Shown piece by piece: positions 35,214 through 45,789 of a stretch of 64,000 nt of DNA. This stretch comes from Lasiodiplodia sp. COLG20. Its lineage: Eukaryota; Ascomycota; Dothideomycetes; Botryosphaeriales; Botryosphaeriaceae. The stretch's first letter is position 1; each line of letters begins with the position of its first letter. The notes under the pieces were generated by a model. It saw nothing but the letters and a program-made list of their open reading frames with translations. It did not search any database and was not told where the DNA came from. A program made the translations under genes and the position numbers. Location of the stretch: positions 2,046,001 through 2,110,000 of the forward strand of contig VNWV01000005.1 of NCBI GenBank assembly GCA_009801085.1, given 5' to 3'.

Positions 35214-36700
35214 ATGGCTGATCCAGACCCCGAAGCAATCCACATCCCCGTTGTTAGTCCACCACCTTCCTACGCATGCCCCACTAACATGTCGCACGCA
35301 CAGTCGGCTGATGACAGCAACGACTCGGCTTTTGGTGATGACATAAGTGACACAACCTCTGTTGCCTCGACCATCTGGCGCCACCGCTACGAAAATGGCC
35401 GCCGCTATCATAAATTCCGTGAAGGTGCTTATTGGTAAGCTCCTGAGTATGGTCACACAAGCTTCCCTCCGTTCAGCACCCACTTCTGATAAGGATTAAT
35501 GAGAGCTGACAACGGGGGAGGGGGCCAAATGACGACGCCCAGAATGATCAGCTAGATATTGGGTATGTATCGGTATCTTTCCCAAGTCTGGCTCCAGAGC
35601 TAAGGAGTCAAGCCACCATATGCTTCGACTCCTGATCGACGACAAATTGTTCCTGGCACCAATCGAGAAACCCCAGGTAAGCCTGACATCATCCAAGATA
35701 CCTAAGCCTGGTGCTAATGACTTGAAGAAAGTTTTGGATATCGGATGTGGGACGGGTATCTGGTCTATGTATTATGCCCTCTTTTCATGGTTTGTTCCGA
35801 TATGTCCTGATCCACCATTTTGCCTGTGCAGAGACTTTGCGGATGAGTTCCCCGATTGTGAAGTCATTGGGACCGATCTGTCTCCCATACAGCCTCAGTT
35901 TTGTCCACCGAACTGCCAGTTTGAGATTGATGACTGCACGGAGCCATGGACATTTCCAAAAAACTCATTTGACATGATCCACGTTCGATGCCTCTTTGGC
36001 AGCGTTGGGGACTGGCCAGCCTTCTATCGGCAAGCATTAGAGTAAGCTCTCGCCGCAGAGTTTCGTCTATCATCATCCACTGATGTGCGGGAAGCCACCT
36101 CCGACCAGGCGGATGGATCAACCAGATGGAAATGGCCATCCAGTTCAAAGCCGACGATGGCACGTGTCCGCCAGATCATACTATGGCGGAGTGGTCCAAG
36201 CTCTTCATCGAAACGGCGGATAGGTTTGGCAAGACCATGAAGGTGGCTGACAACATGAAGACGTGGATAACGGAAGCAGGCTTCGAGGACGTGAACGAAG
36301 TGAGGTTCAAGCTTCCCGTGGGTCCCTGGAGTTCCGACCCCAAAATGAAGGAGCTAGGGAAGTGGAACCTACTGTACTGTTATCATGGATGCGGTGAGTA
36401 ATGCATGGAGCAAAGGATAAGAGAAACCACTGACTCCCCATCAGAGGGGTGGGCTATGTTCCTACTTACGCACGTCCTGAACGTAAGTCCCGGACACCAG
36501 CCGTCGAACGTACTGTTCTGACCCGCCACAGTGGAAATATGAAGAAGTCATGGTCTTGGTGGCAAAATTCAAGGAGGCACTGCGGGACAGGAAAACTCAT
36601 GCTTACTACGATGTGTACGTTTCCCTCCTGATTTAGATACGCAGCCACTGATAAGTCTTTCAGATCAGTCGTTTACGCACGAAAGCCAAGTGCTCCTTAA
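35214..36700 (+). CDS. LaeA-like SAM-dependent methyltransferase
   Basis: Nine exons (35214-35434, 35521-35562, 35613-35676, 35728-35768, 35832-36041, 36095-36393, 36445-36482, 36532-36614, 36664-36700) give 344 aa. After a disordered, acidic N-terminus comes YENGRRYHKFREGAYWGPNDD, the usual lead-in of fungal LaeA-like and TAM-domain proteins. The SAM-binding motif I (KVLDIGCGTGIW, across introns), GTDLSPIQP, and FDMIHVRCLFGSVGDW follow, then HLRPGGWINQMEM. The family includes regulators of secondary metabolism and velvet-complex partners, but most members have unknown substrates. Seven of the eight introns are 48-63 nt; intron 1 is 86 nt. All joins keep the frame. Confidence 0.9.
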
Positions 36701-36950
36701 CTGGCCTAGTAACTCATAATTTGGGAAAGTATTTTAAATTGCATAGGGTACCACGAGCTTGAAAACCAAGGTCTTCCACTCTGCGGCCTCATGCTGCTTG
36801 TCATTACTATATACATAGGGTACCACAGGCGAAGAGGTTGAGCCGCCTCGATAGCCTGGCGGCCTCATGCTAATTGTCGTCAAAATCGTGAGCCGCAAGA
36901 CTCGGGGTATCCGTGAAAAAGGAACGCAACAACAGATACAATCATCACGC

Positions 36951-38084
36951 TTAGATGGTGTAGCCAGCGTAAGTGGGGTAGGTAGTGTAGTCCCAGGACA
37001 CACTCTTCTGCAGCAACTGGTAGTCGAGGCCGTCGCCATCGGCGCTGACGTACAGGAATTTGGTGAAGGGGACCGACGCGTGGTAGGTGAACGAGGTGCC
37101 GGCCGGAATGAAAACAACATCGCCCTGGATCAGGCTGACTGTCTCATAGCCGTCGACGGCGACGACGAGCTGGCCCTCCTCCATCTGGAAGGCCAAGTGT
37201 TGGCCTAGGTTCTGCTCGGAGGCCGTCTGGTTGCTGAGCAGCGGGGACATGGTGATGGTGCCCATGGTGAAATTGCTGGCGCTCTGGGTGCCGGTGACGA
37301 GGGGCTGAATGACACGGTATACGCCGTCATCGACGTTGAGGTACTTGGGGCCGTAGCCCTTGGCGACGAAGTTGGGCGTGTAGGCGTCCTTGGCCAGGGC
37401 GTTGGAGCCGTCGTGCCAGTTGCCGCCGGCGCCGGCGCTGCCGTTGACGAAGTCGTAGCGCGGCGAGAAGTCGAGCTGGGCGAAGACGTCGAAGGACTCG
37501 AGGGCGGAGATGAGGCCGGCCGAGCTGCCCGCGCCGGACGAGCTGTTGGACGCGGCGGGCACGAAGGCGGAGCCGGTCGACGAGTTGTAGGACCCGTCTC
37601 CGATGGCGATGAAGAGCTCCTCGAAGCCGCCGGGCTGGATGACGCCCGTCATCTGCGTGTCCGGGTCCGTTACCTGGAAGGTGTGGATGGTGTTGTGAGG
37701 CACGGCGCCGTAGTCTCCCGGCGTGAGCACGCGGGCGGCCTCGCCGGTTGCGTTGGTCTTGGCCCACAGCTGCACTCGTCCCTTGGTGCAGTAGAAGTTC
37801 TCGTAGTGCTTCTTGTGGATGTGCGGCAGCACTCCCAGGCTGGTTGATGACGGTGCATTGGTCTGCATCAGCGTGAAGGCGCCGTCAGACGAGTTGCCCG
37901 TGACCGAGAAGCGGTAGATCTGCTGGCCTACGGCCACGGCTTGTCCGGAGAACTTCGGCAATACGTACGGACGCACGTACTGCGGTGCCGTGTCGACGAC
38001 CAGGCTCTCACTGGCGGCGCGGGATGCCGGAGCGGCGGCGGCCACGCTGAGGAGACTTCCTACCAAGGCTGCGGCAGACTTCAT
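36951..38084 (-). CDS. Secreted quercetin 2,3-dioxygenase (flavonol 2,4-dioxygenase, bicupin)
   Basis: Single exon, 377 aa, started at the ATG at 38084, which gives a signal peptide (MKSAAALVGSLLSVAAAAPA). Two cupin domains are present. In the first, His88, His90, Glu95 and His134 (PHIHKKHYENFYC and HNTIHTF) have exactly the spacing of the metal ligands of the Aspergillus japonicus enzyme (66/68/73/112, offset 22). The enzyme uses O2 to open the C ring of quercetin, releasing carbon monoxide and a depside. Eight or more NxS/T sites fit secretion. It is divergent from a secreted beta-glucosidase, which could supply the aglycone. The second cupin keeps the fold but not the full ligand set. Confidence 0.93.
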   Translation of the reverse strand: MKSAAALVGSLLSVAAAAPASRAASESLVVDTAPQYVRPYVLPKFSGQAVAVGQQIYRFSVTGNSSDGAFTLMQTNAPSSTSLGVLPHIHKKHYENFYCTKGRVQLWAKTNATGEAARVLTPGDYGAVPHNTIHTFQVTDPDTQMTGVIQPGGFEELFIAIGDGSYNSSTGSAFVPAASNSSSGAGSSAGLISALESFDVFAQLDFSPRYDFVNGSAGAGGNWHDGSNALAKDAYTPNFVAKGYGPKYLNVDDGVYRVIQPLVTGTQSASNFTMGTITMSPLLSNQTASEQNLGQHLAFQMEEGQLVVAVDGYETVSLIQGDVVFIPAGTSFTYHASVPFTKFLYVSADGDGLDYQLLQKSVSWDYTTYPTYAGYTI

Positions 38085-39262
38085 CGTGGGCTGAACAGAT
38101 TGGAAGGGTGTGTATGATTGAAGTGAAGGCGGTGTCGGCAAGGCTAACTCGAGGGGGAGCAGCCGGATAATAAGTACCTAGTAGCCAAGAGCTGATAGGC
38201 CGGAGCTCGAGGATGAATAGAGCGAGAAATGGAGTCCGCTTGACTCGGAATTTCCGACTTGGCCGCGATGCCAAAACTGCGATTGGGCCGGCGGGGCTTT
38301 ACCGTAGACAGCAGGAGGGGAGCCAGCAGGGAGTCTGAGAGCGACGCTCAACCCGGCAGCCCCACGGGTTCTCCGGCGAAGCAGGCGAGATCCAAGGAAT
38401 CTTGGATCTCGGCAGGCATGCCACGGCCTGGATCTCGGCCGGTTTCTCCCATTGCTACGCAGGCATGACGCCGTGAATAGATCGGGTGGCACCGAAATGA
38501 GGCCGCTATCTGATGGCTGCTGGACGGTGTGGAGGCGGGACTCGGGGCGCCTTGGGAGAAAGCGTGCCGAGAGGCGTGGTGGGATGGATGGATAAGGTGG
38601 CCAAGCTTTCTGCATGGCCTTCCGATCTGCCCGGGCCGACGAGGGGAGGGGAGGTGACGTTTCGATGTGGGAAGTGTTTCCGCACCATCGGACAGCGTTG
38701 AGCTCCGAGGTCCGAAATGCCCTGCTCATGAGTCGCACTGTGCATCGGCAGCACTCAAGCTTTACGGCTTAGCGCCACCCGCAGAGGCCCGAGGCCCGTT
38801 GGTAGGGCTGTTTCGAACAGAAGGCAAAGCCGCGCAACTCCTGACCTCCTGCTCGTGCTTCCGGCGCGCCGATTGCCGCAGCCGTTCGCCCACGTTCTGC
38901 ACATTGGCCTCGTGCCCGCCAATCAACCTCGCACCGATCTCGCCGGGGTTGCGAAGGGTCCCATTATCGGTCCAGCGTTAAGCCTCGCATCTCTTCCTGC
39001 CGCGTGGCCTGGCCCTCCTTGTGGCTTGCCACTCAGCGTTTCGCTCGCGCCATTGGTCGCCATATGGGATATTCCGAGCATATACGCAAGCATTAGTTCT
39101 CTATGTCGAGCTCTTGCCATATCGGCTGCTTCGTCACTGCTGTTTAGCATCACCGTATGAATAGTGAGACTCTCGCCGAAGTGTGCCAGAAATAGTCCAG
39201 TTTCTTCTGTGCGAGTATCACGACATTCGTTTTCGCGGATCTTTTCCTCTTAGTTAGCCACC
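38085..39262. other. Shared promoter of quercetinase and beta-glucosidase
   Basis: This 1,178-bp region lies between two divergent genes for secreted enzymes. No coding frame with support was found. No clear activator palindrome was picked out by eye. Confidence 0.45.
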
Positions 39263-41776
39263 ATGAGAGCCCTTTCGGCTTTCGGGGTTGCCTCTGCCCT
39301 CATTTCTCGCAGCTATGCTGCTTCCAACTCGTCTACTAGCCCGGCGTCCATTCTCTCGTCCGGAAAAGGTAAGAACATTGTATCGCAGCCATTTGAATAC
39401 ACGCCCTTACAGCTCTCCTTCTGTAGTTCAGCTTGGCGATTTCGAAGCAGCGTACGAGAAGGCCAAAGCCTTTGTTTCCGGCCTCAGCAACGCGGACAAG
39501 GTTTCCATCATCACCGGCGGCGATGTCTCCGGCTCCAACCTCACATGGACCGCCTTGGAGAACAAGGACGGCAGCAGCGGAATCAACTACCAGTACTACG
39601 TCTCCGGATTCAGCATGGACAATGCCCTGGCCATGACCTGGGACAGGGATTATTTTGAGAAGCAAAACAAGGCTGTCGGCCGTGAGTTCTATCTCATGGG
39701 CTACAACCTGATCAATGGCCCGGAATGTGGTCCTCTTGGGCGTACTCCCTGGGGCGGCCGCCAGGCTGAGGCCTACAGCCCTGACCGTGAGTATCTCCAG
39801 GGGCGCTATCTGCAATTTGCTAAACTCTGCTAGCGTACTTGTCCGGTGCTGTTATGTCCAAGGCCATTGCTGGAATGAACTCGGCTGGTGTCGTCGCCGG
39901 TGGTAGGCACTTCCTGCTCAACGAGCAGGAGACGAACCGCTCGTCCAGCATCTCGTCTACGACGACGGCCGTTTACACGTCCAACGCCGACGACAAGACG
40001 ATCCACGAGCTGTACCTCTGGCCTTTCCAGGAGGGAGTCAAGGCCGGAATGGCAGCCGTCATGTGCGCCATGTCTCGCGTCAACGGCACTCTATCTTGCG
40101 AGAACAGCGACCTGGTCAGCGGCCTCCTGAAGTCCGAACTGGGCTTCCCCGGAATGGTCTTCCCGGATGTCAACTCGCAATCGACCGCCTACGGCTCTGC
40201 AAACGCCGGTCTTGACTACGGCTCGAGCTCGTACTGGACTTCGGATACCCTGGAGGCTGGAATCACCAACGGTTCCTTCACGCAGGCCCGTCTCGACGAC
40301 ATGGCGGTCCGCAACATCATCGGCTACTACTACGTCGGCCTGGACGACGGCAAGCAGCCCGAGGTCGCCGCCACGACCGAGTACCGCGACGTCCGCGCCG
40401 GCCACGCCGCCCTCATCCGCGAGATCGGCGCGAATTCGCTCGTCCTGCTCAAGAACAACAACACGGCGGTTGGCCAGGGTCTTCCTCTGAACCGGCCGCG
40501 CACCATGAGCGTCTTTGGTGCCCACGCTGGCCCTGCCATGGCCGGTCCGAACCAAGCATTTAGCGTGCAGGGCACTGACGGCCCCGTCTACCAGGGCCAT
40601 CTCGCCTCTGGTAGCGGCTCCGGCCAGCTGTCGTTCTCTTATCTCATCACGCCCTTCCAAAGTCTGAGTACGCGTGCCGCGGCTGATGGCAGCATGATCC
40701 GCTGGATTTTGAATGACACCTACTCCTCCTCGATTAGTGAGGGAGGAATGGGCGGAGGGGGTAGCTTTGGCGGTAGCGATGGTGGACTTCCTACTATGAG
40801 CGGCAACTCCAGTAGCAACGGAACTACGCCCGACGGCGGAATGGGCAATGGTGGTGGCGGCGGCGGTGGCGGCATCTCGATATCTGGCCAGGGCACGGCG
40901 GTGACGCCCAGCTACGAAAACTACGCCGAGGACTCGGAGGTCTGCCTCGTCTTCCTGAACTCCTTCGCCGGTGAGGGTGGCGACCGCGAGGAGCTGTACA
41001 ATGCCGATCAGGACACGCTCGTCACTACTATCGCGTCCAGCTGCAACAACACCGTCGTCATCATTAACACCGTCGGGCCACGGCTGGTCGACGCCTGGAT
41101 CGAGAACGAGAATGTGACGGCGGTCGTGTACGGCGGTCTGCTCGGCCAGGAGTCGGGCAACGCCATTGCTGACGTGCTGTACGGCGACGTCAATCCGTCG
41201 GGCAAGCTGATCAACACCATCGCCAAGAACGAGTCCGACTATCCCGTATCCATCTGCTACACCGAGGTCTGCGACTTCAGCGAGGGCGTTTACATCGACT
41301 ACCGTCACTTTGACAAGTTCAACGTGACCCCCCGCTACCCCTTTGGCCACGGCCTGTCCTACACTACCTTCTCTTTCGGCGACGTTGGCGCGCAGAAGAC
41401 GGACGAGGAGGCCCTCTCGTCGACGTACCCGACCGGCCCGCTTGCCGTCGGCGGCAAGACGGATCTCTTCGACGAGGTCATCCGCGTGACGACGACCGTT
41501 GAGAACACCGGTGATCGTGACGGTGCCGAGGTCGCCCAGCTGTACGTCGCCTACCCTTCGTCGGCGCCGGACCAGCCGCCGCGCCAGCTGCGCGGCTTTG
41601 AAAAGGTCAAGCTGACCAAGGGCGAGCGTAAGGACGTTACTTTCAGCGTCAGGCGGAAGGATATTTCCTACTGGGACACCACCGCCCAGGAGTGGGCAGT
41701 CGCCAAAGGAACGTACACTTTCTCCGTTGGTGCTAGCTCGAGGGACCTCAAGGGCGAGGCGATGGTTACCATCTGA
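39263..41776 (+). CDS. Secreted GH3 beta-glucosidase-like enzyme
   Basis: Three exons (39263-39368, 39427-39786, 39834-41776) give 802 aa. It opens with a signal peptide (MRALSAFGVASALISRSYA). GH3 landmarks are GYNLINGPECGPLGRTPWGGR, KAIAGMNSAGVVAGGRHFLLNEQE, the nucleophile region GMVFPDVNSQST (Asp near residue 267), the second domain ending FGHGLSYTTF, and a C-terminal fibronectin-III-like domain. The nucleophile context PDVNSQ differs from the usual SDW. Between residues about 458 and 504 there is a Gly/Ser-rich insertion. The expected activity is release of glucose from beta-glucosides such as cellobiose or plant glycosides. Its partner gene suggests flavonol glucosides, which is inference. 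Confidence 0.9.
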
Positions 41777-42422
41777 GGAGATTGTAGTGTGACGCAGAGG
41801 GGAGAGATTTCATGCCATGTATTCATTAAGCGGTCGGACGATTGTGTGTGTATAAGGTTTCTTTTCATCCCCTGTGAATATACCATTCGAGTCTCGGAGT
41901 AGTCTAAGGCATTTCTCTGGCGCAACCGTGTTTATCCATGGCTCCCGCTAGCGACTGTCTACTCCACGTGGATCTTCTAGAAATTCCGTCTAGAGGCTAG
42001 GGGCTTGTTGACGCAAAAGCCCGCTTCCAAAAATCGACGTCATGTCTCGGGAATTCCGAGCATTCTGTAGCGCAGGGGCTTTTTTCGTGACAGCGCATCT
42101 AGGCAAAGTGGGTCCTCGATCAACGTCGGTGTTCGAAGAACATCATGGTTTCCCCATATTCCTTTTTTCTTCAAACAATATCGAGGGGACAAAGGCGACA
42201 GCGGTGTTCCAGTGGTAGAAGTGGATTGATGAGTAGCGCGTGCATTTTCTGACGGCGAGAACCTGGATTATAGCCGTCTGTCGAAATCGAACCATTTTAA
42301 AGAAATACCGGCTCAAGGTTAACTACGATCAATAGTAGGGTGAGCCGAGTTGTATGAAGGATTGAAGGGCCTCGATTTTTCAATGAATTCGACGGTCATG
42401 TTTGCACTGCCACATGTGAACA
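41777..42422. other. Convergent 3' region, nothing recognised
   Basis: This 646-bp region lies between convergent genes. A stretch at about 42195-42290 slightly resembles a tRNA but lacks a proper T arm. Confidence 0.45.
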
Positions 42423-42968
42423 TCACACATCTTTCTCAGCCTCCTCTTTCAGGCACTCAGCCCACATGATCAATCCATCCTGTATCATCCATCCCGTCAA
42501 CCACTTGACGACGTATGCCATTGGCCCGTCAAAGGTCATGTACGTCCTGTAGGTGCAGCCGCTGCCGCCAGCGTCGGCCACGACCTCATTCACGCGCTGG
42601 GTGCGCATCAGCCAGTCGGGCGTCATCTTGGGGCTTTGCGACCAGCCAACCCTCCACACGCCTCTCTCAGCACCAGCATCGTCTGGCGTCGACAGCATGT
42701 TGACTAGTTCCAGGCTACCACCAGGCACGTTCCGCAGGGAGCCGAAGATTCGGGCCTGGACGGTGAATTTCAGGGTCTGGCCGAGCCTCACTTTGCCGTC
42801 GTCTGGTGTTGTGGTGGATGAGGGAGCAGACAGTTCTGGGACGACATCGGCGCGTGGGATAAAGGTGTTCCAGCGGGGCCAGGTGGAGCGATCGACAAGG
42901 AGCGCAAAGACCTTTTCGGGCGGGGCGGCGATGGTGGAGGAGGCGGTAGGGTTGAAGACGGAGGCCAT
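42423..42968 (-). CDS. SRPBCC (START-like/polyketide cyclase fold) protein
   Basis: Single exon, 181 aa, with the start MASVFNPTASSTIAAPPEKVFALLVD. The pattern of an N-terminal strand, then PPEKVFALLVDRSTWPRWNTFIP, and a C-terminal amphipathic helix (LTGWMIQDGLIMWAECLKEEAE) is typical of the SRPBCC helix-grip fold, which encloses a hydrophobic ligand pocket. Members bind lipids or aromatic polyketides or act as cyclases; no catalytic residue is conserved enough to choose. No signal peptide is seen, so it is probably cytosolic. It lies 454 bp downstream of the GH3 promoter-coding unit's far end only by convergence, and 1.1 kb from an MFS exporter gene on the same strand. Confidence 0.8.
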   Translation of the reverse strand: MASVFNPTASSTIAAPPEKVFALLVDRSTWPRWNTFIPRADVVPELSAPSSTTTPDDGKVRLGQTLKFTVQARIFGSLRNVPGGSLELVNMLSTPDDAGAERGVWRVGWSQSPKMTPDWLMRTQRVNEVVADAGGSGCTYRTYMTFDGPMAYVVKWLTGWMIQDGLIMWAECLKEEAEKDV

Positions 42969-44073
42969 TGTGGGATAGCGCGAAAGTGAGTGGTGTGAGG
43001 TTTGAGGGTGGAGTGGAGTGGAGCTATTTCCTTAGCGCGTTGTGGGCCGGGCTGTTCCTTCCCGTCCCGCGTCTCTGATCCAACGGCACAAACCCTATTT
43101 CAAAAAGGCCTCTTCTCCAGGAACGCAAGCTTCGGCTTCATCGGAACTTTGGACTTGGGCATCGCTACCACGAGGCGACTTGAGAAATACTATCGGCCAT
43201 GGTCGTTTTCTTCTCCACTTGCCCTTTATCTATTAGCTGGCAGTTTCGTTGTTTCCTTTTCAATAGTTATCATTATCTGACCGCCAGCACTTACAACAGC
43301 ATCCATTGTCATTAAATTTACTGAGAGCTATGCGTTCATGGGATTGGTCGACTTCCTTGCGCGAGGCAACTGAGGCCAGCATCCGGATGCATTATTTTCG
43401 TGCAAGTAGCCTATCGTTCAGGTGGTCTTTCTAGTCGCCGGTCCATCTTGGTCTCCGACTGGATCGAAGCTACGGCATTCCTGAGTGCTGCAGGTGTGAG
43501 GGTCATTTTTGCGCATTCTGAAACTACTACAAACTCTTTTTACCGAATGTGGGGTAAGGCGGACGGTCGGCAGTATGTGGAGACACGTCTATCGGCACAA
43601 CAAGAGCCGCGATCATCTGCCAGACGTTCATGAAGCTTTAACCGAGGCTAAAGAGGCTCTCTGAAAGCTTTTTCCAACGTCAAACGTACTCTCCGACTGT
43701 TAATTCTTTTTGTATCAATTTGTATGGTGTCTATTCTTGGATTTTTGTAACTGTCTTCGAGTTGTGATATGCCGATGAAGTAATTACGAACTGGGTATAA
43801 AGCAAAAAAATGACTCCTTATCATCCCCTTATTTCACATCTCCTCCGTCTTCCCTCCGTTTTAAGCTTTGGTCTCACTACAAGCATCACGGCATATGCTT
43901 CGGAGTCGATGGGAAACCCCCCATGTCGTTACCCCAACTTTGTCCGACCCACACCCGACCCACACGAGTCGCGGATAAAGTCATTCCCGCCAAGACCATG
44001 TAAATGAGCAACCGTTCCCCTAGCTCTCCGCCGCCTTTTCTGTTTTCTTTTTTCTTTGCTCCTCCACCTCGTC
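42969..44073. other. Intergenic region, nothing recognised
   Basis: This 1,105-bp region holds the SRPBCC promoter and the 3' end of the MFS gene. Only short, unsupported frames are present. Confidence 0.45.
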
Positions 44074-45789
44074 TCAACCCTCACAAGGGTACTTACTCAT
44101 TCCCCTCAACTTCTCACCCCATTTCACAAAGCCCCACGGAACGAAGCCTAACACGACGCTGACGAATCCCAGCAAACTTGTCGCCCAGCCGGTCCCCAGC
44201 GCTTCGTACATCTGCAAGATGAACAGCGGAAACACGGCGCCCAAGACGTAGCGCAACAAGCTGCAAGCTGCCATGGCGCTGGCGCCGTACATGGGACCGT
44301 ACGTGTTCATGAGGTAGAGGGTACAGGCCATGAAGATGAGCAGGTTGCTGATAGCGAACAGTGTCTCGGCGACGATGGGCACGATCCAGTGGACCGATGG
44401 GCGTGCGGTCCACGCGAACATGAAGAGCGCGGCAGGCAGAACGACTGAGCCGGGGAATGCGATCGAAAGGGCGAACTCCGGCGGTGGCGTGGTGCGCCTT
44501 GGCTTGGGGCCGGCCTCGAGCATCCCCGGGCTGGGTTGGGCCTCTTGCTCTTGTCGCTGACGTTCGCGCCACCGCTGCGCCCGCGGCTTGTCGATCCACA
44601 CGTTGCTGCCGCAGATGGCACTGAAGCCGATCAAGCAACCGACGCCCAGGCCGAGGAAGGTAAGGCCTTGGGCGCTGAGCGAAAAGCCGTACGTGTTGCT
44701 AAAGACCCAAGGGAAGGCGGCAAAGAAGGCGTACTGCATGGCGAAGATGAAAGCGACGTAAAGGGAGAAAAGACCGATGATGGGTTCTGTTACGAGCATG
44801 TGCACGGGCCGGCCGATGGTGTTCATGAGCAGCACTTGGGTGCCTTTGGCGGCGCGCGAGGCGCGTGAAGCTGCTGTCTCAGTACGGCGCAGCTCAAGAC
44901 CGTTGCCTTCGGCACGCTTGGCACGTCGTTCCAAGATTCGCTTGCGGTATGTCTCGGACATGAAGAAGGCGGGAGTCAGGAAGGCGACGGTGAAGAAGAG
45001 GATGACCCACTGCGTCCACCGCCAGCCTTTACCTTCGGCTACGAAGCCTCCGATCAGAGGACTGGTCTCAGGTCAGATTATGTTGATGGCAGAGGTGGTG
45101 GAGACTTACCCCAAGGTGGGGCCCAAGAAAGGAGCGCAGACAAGAATGGCCATAGGAATGGCACGTTCGTGCGGAGCCCAGACATCGGAGAGGGTGGCAT
45201 TACCGACACTGAGCGCAGGGCTACCAAAGCAGCCGGCGAGGAAGCGACACACGGTCAAGCTGGCCATGGACTGTGAGAAGCCGGCACCGAGCGTGAAGAG
45301 CGCAAAGATGGGCGTACACACAAAGTACACTGCCCTACGACCGAAGTTCTCGCTGCATGGCGATGCGATGAGAGGACCAAAGGCGAGGCCAAGAGTGTAG
45401 AAAGAGAAGGGAAGGATGGCTACTGTCGACGAGACGCCGAACTCAGCTTGCACTTCGGAGCGGCCTGGAGTATAGATGGAGGAGGCTAAGGTGCTACGGG
45501 TGCATTAGCGCGGGCTGCAGTGCGATGCGGAAAAGGGATGGCTTACGTTACGAATGCGATGAGAGCTGGAGCGTGTCAGTGAGGCGGATGCAAGAGCATG
45601 GAAGAACTTACTTGGGACAATGGTATGGAAACACCTCTTCGCGAAGGGCCAGTTCTGCGGGTTTTCAGCATCATCGGCCCATTCGACCTTGGTTGGGAAG
45701 TCCTGTTGGTCATCGTCGGAGTGAGAAAAGCGCTTCTCAGGATCCTGGCTCTCTCGGCGAGGGGAAGACGGCTCCATCTGTTCAGCCAT
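44074..45789 (-). CDS. MFS transporter, DHA1 drug:proton antiporter family
   Basis: Four exons (45789-45612, 45565-45547, 45493-45110, 45061-44074) give 522 aa; exon 2 is only 19 nt. A long cytosolic N-terminus ends in WADDAENPQNWPFAKR, the usual entry to the first helix of fungal DHA1 carriers. Visible motifs are NFGRRAVYF (motif A-like loop) and APFLGPTLGPLIGGF (antiporter motif C). About twelve hydrophobic segments are present, with a large basic/Pro-rich cytosolic loop between helices 6 and 7 or just after (PRAQRWRERQRQEQE). Such carriers export drugs, polyamines or secondary metabolites. The substrate is unknown. Its position near the flavonol-degrading pair may be chance. Confidence 0.9.

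Noticed and set aside
40091..41350. 419-codon minus-strand frame inside the GH3 gene
   Set aside because: The GH3 frame is conserved throughout, and the minus frame shows no domain.
42195..42290. Possible tRNA (TTCCAGTGGTAG resembles a D arm, with 6-bp acceptor-like pairing)
   Set aside because: There is no GGTTCGANTCC T arm and no convincing anticodon stem; at best a worn pseudo-tRNA.
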